Of a stretch of DNA of 25,506 nucleotides, positions 21,865 through 25,506 are shown piece after piece; position 1 is the stretch's first letter; each line of letters begins with the position of its first letter. Made by a program: the position numbers and the translations under genes. The stretch lies in assembly GCA_021796155.1 (NCBI GenBank), contig JAJYOO010000003.1, positions 1 to 25,506 of the forward strand, in the 5' to 3' direction. This stretch comes from Chloroflexota bacterium. Lineage in GTDB: Bacteria; Chloroflexota; Anaerolineae; Anaerolineales; Villigracilaceae. The notes beneath the pieces are model-generated. The model was not told the DNA's origin, made no database searches, and saw only the letters and a list, made by a program, of their open reading frames with translations.

Positions 21865-23071
21865 GTATGATGTTCTGGAAGAATGTTTAGAGGCTCTTGA
21901 AAGCGGACAGACCGTTGACGCAATTCTGGCGCATTATCCCGATCAGGCACGCGAATTGCGTCCGTTGTTGAATACCGCAATTCGAGCCAAATTGTTGGGC
22001 GAGATTCCGGTCCCCGTCCAGTTCCAGAAGCGCGATCGCAACCGTTTAATTCGACGCGCCGCCGAAATGCGCGAATCGAAACGTGTCTCGCGCCGGATGA
22101 TCCCGCTTTTCCCGCGTTTGGTCGTCACGCTTGGTGTCGTAGGCGCGCTGGTTTTGAGCAGCACTGGTCTGGTAAGTGCATCGGCGAATTCAATTCCCGG
22201 CGATCAGCTTTACCCTGTAAAACGAACGTGGGAGGATGTTAGGCTCATGTTTGTGTTCACTCCGCAGGGGAAGGATATCCTTCAAAGCCAGTATCAACAG
22301 GAACGCCTCAATGAAGTTGGTACATTGTTGAATACGGGTCGTTCGACACCAATCACCTTTTCGGGACTTGTGACACACCAGCAGGATGATTCTTGGACAA
22401 TTTCTGGAATCCCAGTTTCTGTGAATGGCTCGACGATCCTGCCTAGCAATGCTATTACAGCCAGTGCACCTGTTATAGTGACTGGAATTACCCGTAGTGA
22501 TGGCACCGTTGAGGCAGAGCAAATACAACTTCTAGCTCCGGGTGCTCCATTGCCGCCGTTCGAGCCTTCGGAGAACAGCGAAGAAAGCGGTCACTCGAAT
22601 TCTTCTCCCTCGACTCCGGTTACCCAAGTAGTACCCATGGTTGGTGGAACTTCATCCCCGGAGACTCAATCTACATCACCGTCTGGACCTAGGAATCCTC
22701 CCACCTCTTATGAATTTAGCGGCATTGTAGATTCAATGCAAAACGGAATCTGGACGATCAATGGTCAAACGGTTCACGTTGATCAGGCTGCAATCAACGG
22801 TAATGTGCAAATTGGTTCAGCGGTGAAATTCCAAGGTTATTATGATGCTAATGGAACATTCGTCGTTTCCAATCTTGTGGTAACTTCGAACGACAGTGGA
22901 TGGTCGTCGGGCCATCACAACAATAGCAATAATGGCGGGAGTGGCAATGGTTCGCCCACGCAGGGAAGCGGCGACAATGAAAATGGCGGCGGTGGCGAAT
23001 CTTCGGGCGGCGGCGAAGGTGGCGGGAGCGGTAGCGGAGGAATAGGAACTCCCACTGGCGGCGACCACTAA
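21851..23071 (+). CDS. Membrane anti-sigma-type protein with DUF5667 and two DUF5666-like domains
   Basis: The 406-aa protein overlaps the sigma gene by 14 bases. Residues 1-85 are cytosolic (YDVLEECLEALESGQTVDAILAHYP, a helical start common in Chloroflexota proteins of this type) and lack the HxxxCxxC zinc motif. One membrane helix spans about 90-110. Outside lies a DUF5667 segment (113-162, PGDQLYPVKRTWEDVRL), then two related beta-domains at about 168-228 (TFSGLVTHQQDDSWTISGIPVSV) and 287-344 (YEFSGIVDSMQNGIWTINGQTVHV), joined by a Ser/Pro linker. The tail is a Gly/Ser/Asn low-complexity stretch ending TPTGGDH. It probably holds the sigma factor at the membrane and senses an envelope signal; this is inferred from architecture and gene order. 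Confidence 0.82.
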   Translation: MKMNEYDVLEECLEALESGQTVDAILAHYPDQARELRPLLNTAIRAKLLGEIPVPVQFQKRDRNRLIRRAAEMRESKRVSRRMIPLFPRLVVTLGVVGALVLSSTGLVSASANSIPGDQLYPVKRTWEDVRLMFVFTPQGKDILQSQYQQERLNEVGTLLNTGRSTPITFSGLVTHQQDDSWTISGIPVSVNGSTILPSNAITASAPVIVTGITRSDGTVEAEQIQLLAPGAPLPPFEPSENSEESGHSNSSPSTPVTQVVPMVGGTSSPETQSTSPSGPRNPPTSYEFSGIVDSMQNGIWTINGQTVHVDQAAINGNVQIGSAVKFQGYYDANGTFVVSNLVVTSNDSGWSSGHHNNSNNGGSGNGSPTQGSGDNENGGGGESSGGGEGGGSGSGGIGTPTGGDH

Positions 23072-23090
23072 GCTGACCAATTTGATGTTG

Positions 23091-23128
23091 ATGCGGCATG
23101 TGCTATATAAGTACATGCCGCATTTTTT
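23091..23128 (+). terminator. Rho-independent terminator of the sigma/anti-sigma operon
   Basis: ATGCGGCATGT (23091-23101) and ACATGCCGCAT (23113-23123) form a perfect 11-bp stem, followed by TTTTTATTTT. Confidence 0.92.
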
Positions 23129-23161
23129 ATTTTCGAAGCATCATCTCTAATGTTAATTTCC

Positions 23162-23190
23162 TTGACGGCTGGATTTTAATTGGGTATATT
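23162..23190 (+). promoter_or_regulatory. Sigma-70-like promoter of the Lrp-aminotransferase operon
   Basis: TTGACG (23162-23167), exactly 17 bases of spacer and TATATT (23185-23190) make the best promoter in the window. Transcription should start near 23197, giving a leader of about 36 bases before ATG 23233. Confidence 0.75.
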
Positions 23191-23215
23191 TCGACAACTC
23201 TATGTCTGTTTCGGC

Positions 23216-23232
23216 AATAAATAATACTTATT
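23216..23232. promoter_or_regulatory. AT-rich palindrome next to the lrp-type start codon, candidate operator
   Basis: AATAAATAATACTTATT is a 17-base palindrome with one mismatched pair. It lies downstream of the promoter and abuts ATG 23233. Lrp/AsnC proteins often bind AT-rich imperfect palindromes and repress their own gene, so this is a candidate autoregulatory site. It replaces any Shine-Dalgarno. Confidence 0.4.
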
Positions 23233-23736
23233 ATGTATGAATTCGACAAGATAGACATCAGAATTGTCAATCTTCTACTTGAAGATGGTCGTATGTCCGC
23301 TTCGGAGGTCGCGCGTCGCATCGGTGACATTTCCGAGCGGGCCGTTCGCTATCGCATTGACCGCATGGTGGAAGAGGGCGTCATCCAAATCACGGCGGTT
23401 GTCAAACCCGAAGCTTTTGGATTGACGATCAAAGCGGATATCTGGCTCGAAGTCGAATCGGATCGCATCATGGAAGTTGCCAAAAAGCTTGCAACGTTCG
23501 ATAGCGTGACGTATGTGGCCTGCGGTATTGGACAAAACGATATCAGTATTCAGGTCGTTTCAAGAGACACGGCGGAGGTTTATCACTTTGTCACGGAAGT
23601 GGTCCGCAAAATTCCCGGCGTACGCAAAACGACTACATCCATTGTGCCGATCATTATGAAAGATGTGTATCAGTGGCGAGTCCCGGAAAGCGCCACAAAA
23701 GAGTCAAACACGGAAAAGTTATCATCATCCGACTGA
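23233..23736 (+). CDS. Lrp/AsnC family transcriptional regulator
   Basis: The 167-aa protein has the N-terminal winged helix-turn-helix of Lrp/AsnC (FDKIDIRIVNLLLEDGRMSASEVARRIGDISERAVRYRIDRMVEEGVI, residues 4-51) and a C-terminal alpha/beta ligand-binding RAM domain (about 64-147, with VTYVACGIGQNDISIQVV and IPGVRKTTTSIV). These proteins sense amino acids and control their metabolism. Here the regulator is the first gene before two class III aminotransferases, 11 bases from the first, so it probably controls them and responds to their substrate or product. ATG 23233 has no Shine-Dalgarno and an AT-rich palindrome ends right before it. A short polar tail follows the RAM domain. Confidence 0.9.
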   Translation: MYEFDKIDIRIVNLLLEDGRMSASEVARRIGDISERAVRYRIDRMVEEGVIQITAVVKPEAFGLTIKADIWLEVESDRIMEVAKKLATFDSVTYVACGIGQNDISIQVVSRDTAEVYHFVTEVVRKIPGVRKTTTSIVPIIMKDVYQWRVPESATKESNTEKLSSSD

Positions 23737-23747
23737 GCGGAGGTTAT

Positions 23748-25052
23748 ATGAGTGTTGCCGGCCCAAAGAGTCAATCCCTGCAAAAACGTGCACAGGCTGT
23801 TTTGCCGCTTGGAGTCAATTCAAATTTTCGCTATTGGGGCGACGGCATAACACTGTACGTAGATAGAGCCAAAGGCGCGTATCTCTGGGATGTGGATGGC
23901 CGCCGTTTCATTGACTATCGCATGGCATTCGGGCCGATCATTCTTGGACATGCGTTTGATGATGTGGATGCAAAAGTTGCCGAGGAAATCAGGAACGGCG
24001 TTTTATTTGCGATGACGGGGGAGCTTGAAGTGGAAGTCGCGGAGATGATCTCAGCCATGGTGCCCGCCGTCGAAATGGTGCGCTTTGCCTGTTCCGGCAC
24101 CGAAGCGACGATGCACGGTGTCCGTGTCGCACGCGCGTTCACGGGCCGCGACATCATCTTGAAATTTGAAGGCAATTATCACGGGATGCACGACCATGCT
24201 TTGTGGTCCACGTATGCGCCGGTTGAGGCGTATGGCAATCGGCGCAATCCGATTCCAGTTCCAGCCTCATCAGGCATTCCTAAGTCCATGAGCGAACTTG
24301 TCATCACGCTGCCTTTCAATGACTTTGAAGGATTCGAGCGCGTGATGTGTGCTTATGGCGAACAGATCGCAGCTGTAATTACCGAGCCATGTCAGGACAA
24401 TTGCGGCGCGATTGATCCGCAGCCCGGCTTCCTGGAATTGATCCGCAAAAAGACGGAAGAATACGGAATTGTTTTTATTTTGGATGAAGTCAAAACGGGA
24501 TTCAGAATCGCGAACGGCGGCGCGCAAGAATACTATCGCATCAAACCTGACTTGGCAACGTACGCCAAAGCTTTGGGCAACGGTTACCCTGTGGCCGCAT
24601 TCGGAGGCAAGCGCGAGATTATGTCCATTATCGGACATGGCGTCGCGCAAGGTGGGACATACACAAACAACAAGCCTGGCGTTGCCGCCGCATACGCGAC
24701 GTTGAAACTTCTCAAAGAAAAACCCATTTTGGAATCGATACAACAGCGCGGACAGCGTCTCATGGATGGACTCAGAGATATTTTTGAGGATAACGATATT
24801 CCGGTTGTCATGAGCGGACATCCAGCTATGTTCTCGTTCGCGCTCGGCGTGGACGCTGTGACCTGCCAGCGCGATTGGGCAAAGAGCGACCATAAGATGT
24901 ATCTCAAATTAGTCGAGATGGCAATCGAGCGCGGCATCATGCCCGACCACGATGCGCGTGAACCGTGGTTCCTTTGTTATTCACACAGCGATGCCGATAT
25001 TGATGAAACACTGAATGTGTACGCGGATATTGTTAAGCAGGCGAAATTGTAG
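23748..25052 (+). CDS. Class III PLP-dependent aminotransferase, HemL-like
   Basis: The 434-aa protein resembles glutamate-1-semialdehyde aminomutase: LPLGVNSNFRYW (19-30), FGPIILGHAF, VRFACSGTEATMHGVRVARAFTGR (111-134), FEGNYHGMHDH and ILDEVKTGFR (Asp246 binds PLP). Lys274 in YAKALGNGYPVAAFGGKRE is the expected PLP lysine. True HemL has GKIIGGGLPVGAYGG at that place and DEVMTGFR, so this is more likely a HemL-like aminotransferase or aminomutase acting on another amino acid, perhaps a beta-amino acid. ATG 23748 follows GGAGG; upstream in-frame starts lie inside the regulator gene. Gene order with an Lrp regulator before it and another aminotransferase after it supports amino acid metabolism, not tetrapyrrole synthesis. 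Confidence 0.85.
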   Translation: MSVAGPKSQSLQKRAQAVLPLGVNSNFRYWGDGITLYVDRAKGAYLWDVDGRRFIDYRMAFGPIILGHAFDDVDAKVAEEIRNGVLFAMTGELEVEVAEMISAMVPAVEMVRFACSGTEATMHGVRVARAFTGRDIILKFEGNYHGMHDHALWSTYAPVEAYGNRRNPIPVPASSGIPKSMSELVITLPFNDFEGFERVMCAYGEQIAAVITEPCQDNCGAIDPQPGFLELIRKKTEEYGIVFILDEVKTGFRIANGGAQEYYRIKPDLATYAKALGNGYPVAAFGGKREIMSIIGHGVAQGGTYTNNKPGVAAAYATLKLLKEKPILESIQQRGQRLMDGLRDIFEDNDIPVVMSGHPAMFSFALGVDAVTCQRDWAKSDHKMYLKLVEMAIERGIMPDHDAREPWFLCYSHSDADIDETLNVYADIVKQAKL

Positions 25053-25112
25053 TCTTTCAAATGTTGAATGCGTGACGGCCCGCTACATATTTGATTTTTC
25101 CTCGGAGGATGA

Positions 25113-25506
25113 ATGACCAAGATCGCGGAAACAAAGAAGAGTTTGACTGCAGAAGAAATCGTGGAGATGAACAAGGAATATACGTTCTTCTCTTGGTCTG
25201 TGCAGGGACAAACGAATCCGATCCCTGTCACGAAAGCGGAGGGCGTCTATTTCTGGGATGCGAACGGAAAGCGTTATCTTGATTTTGCTTCTCAACTGGT
25301 TAATACGAACGTAGGCCATCAAAATCCGAAAGTGGTCAAAGCCATTCAGGATCAAGCCGCGCAGATTACTTTTGTCGCGCCCGGGATGGCAACCGAGCCT
25401 CGAGGCTTGCTCGGCAAGAAATTAGCTGAAATCACGCCCGGTGATTTGAAGAAGACCTTCTTCACACTTGGCGGCGCCGAGGCGAATGAGAACGCGATCA
25501 AGCTCG
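25113..25506 (+). CDS. Class III aminotransferase, 5' part (cut by window end)
   Basis: The first 131 residues are visible. They include NKEYTFFSWSVQGQTNPIPVTKAEGVYFWDANGKRYLDFASQLVNTNVGHQNPKVVKAI and FFTLGGAEANENAIKL, the PLP-phosphate-binding region of class III aminotransferases of the omega-amino acid/taurine-pyruvate group. The catalytic lysine lies beyond the window. ATG 25113 is preceded by CGGAGG; a nearer ATG at 25109 is in another frame. The gap to the previous aminotransferase is 60 bases on the same strand, so they are probably cotranscribed under the Lrp-type regulator. The substrate is unknown. Confidence 0.88.
   Translation, partial: MTKIAETKKSLTAEEIVEMNKEYTFFSWSVQGQTNPIPVTKAEGVYFWDANGKRYLDFASQLVNTNVGHQNPKVVKAIQDQAAQITFVAPGMATEPRGLLGKKLAEITPGDLKKTFFTLGGAEANENAIKL

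Noticed and set aside
22900..23071. Gly/Ser/Asn-rich end of the anti-sigma protein as a sign of frameshift
   Set aside because: The frame stays open to a proper stop followed by a terminator, and the neighbouring lipoprotein has the same kind of tail.
24270..24893. 207-residue open frame opposite the HemL-like gene
   Set aside because: It is antisense to conserved aminotransferase motifs and has no independent support.
23748..25052. Naming the gene hemL
   Set aside because: The PLP-lysine region and DEVKTGFR differ from true glutamate-1-semialdehyde aminomutase, and the neighbours point to amino acid metabolism.

Overview
The window looks like an ordinary chromosomal segment of a Chloroflexota bacterium, probably Anaerolineae. 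This is an inference from gene content and style: an ECF sigma factor followed by a DUF5667/DUF5666-type anti-sigma protein, a DUF5946 protein, a DUF3048 lipoprotein, short intergenic gaps, and many different intergenic hairpins. No rRNA, tRNA, CRISPR array, transposase or phage gene was seen.

Layout. 1-540: the remains of two genes, an M20 amidohydrolase (minus) and serA (plus), fused head to head near position 300 with both 5' parts missing. 547-3167: a repeat hairpin, a DUF1015 protein, an RluA-type pseudouridine synthase and a DUF5946 protein; the last two diverge from a compact palindromic promoter. 3231-6107: a minus-strand pair, GMC-type flavin oxidoreductase then kynureninase. 6225-7657: two overlapping SAM-dependent methyltransferases. 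7694-9944: an MFS transporter and a short-chain dehydrogenase. 10010-12613: a small unknown protein, then thiolase and 3-hydroxybutyryl-CoA dehydrogenase, two successive steps of acetoacetyl-CoA metabolism. 12731-15557: a small membrane protein, a lipoprotein in which an SdrD B-like domain splits a DUF3048 domain, and a HIT hydrolase. 15660-17570: xseA, xseB and a DUF212 membrane protein in a tight operon. 17700-20483: murJ diverging from a phospholipase D-type lipoprotein. 20629-23071: a lipoprotein, ECF sigma factor and membrane anti-sigma module sharing DUF5666-like domains. 23162-25506: an Lrp/AsnC regulator followed by two class III aminotransferases, the second cut by the window end.

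Most genes are housekeeping or general metabolism. The less ordinary parts are the DUF5666 lipoprotein/ECF/anti-sigma module, the Lrp plus double aminotransferase operon with a palindrome touching its start codon, the SdrD B-in-DUF3048 insertion flanked by a duplicated PAPEI motif, several predicted leaderless or nearly leaderless promoters, and a varied set of REP- or MITE-like intergenic palindromes. No gap between genes exceeds 300 bases.
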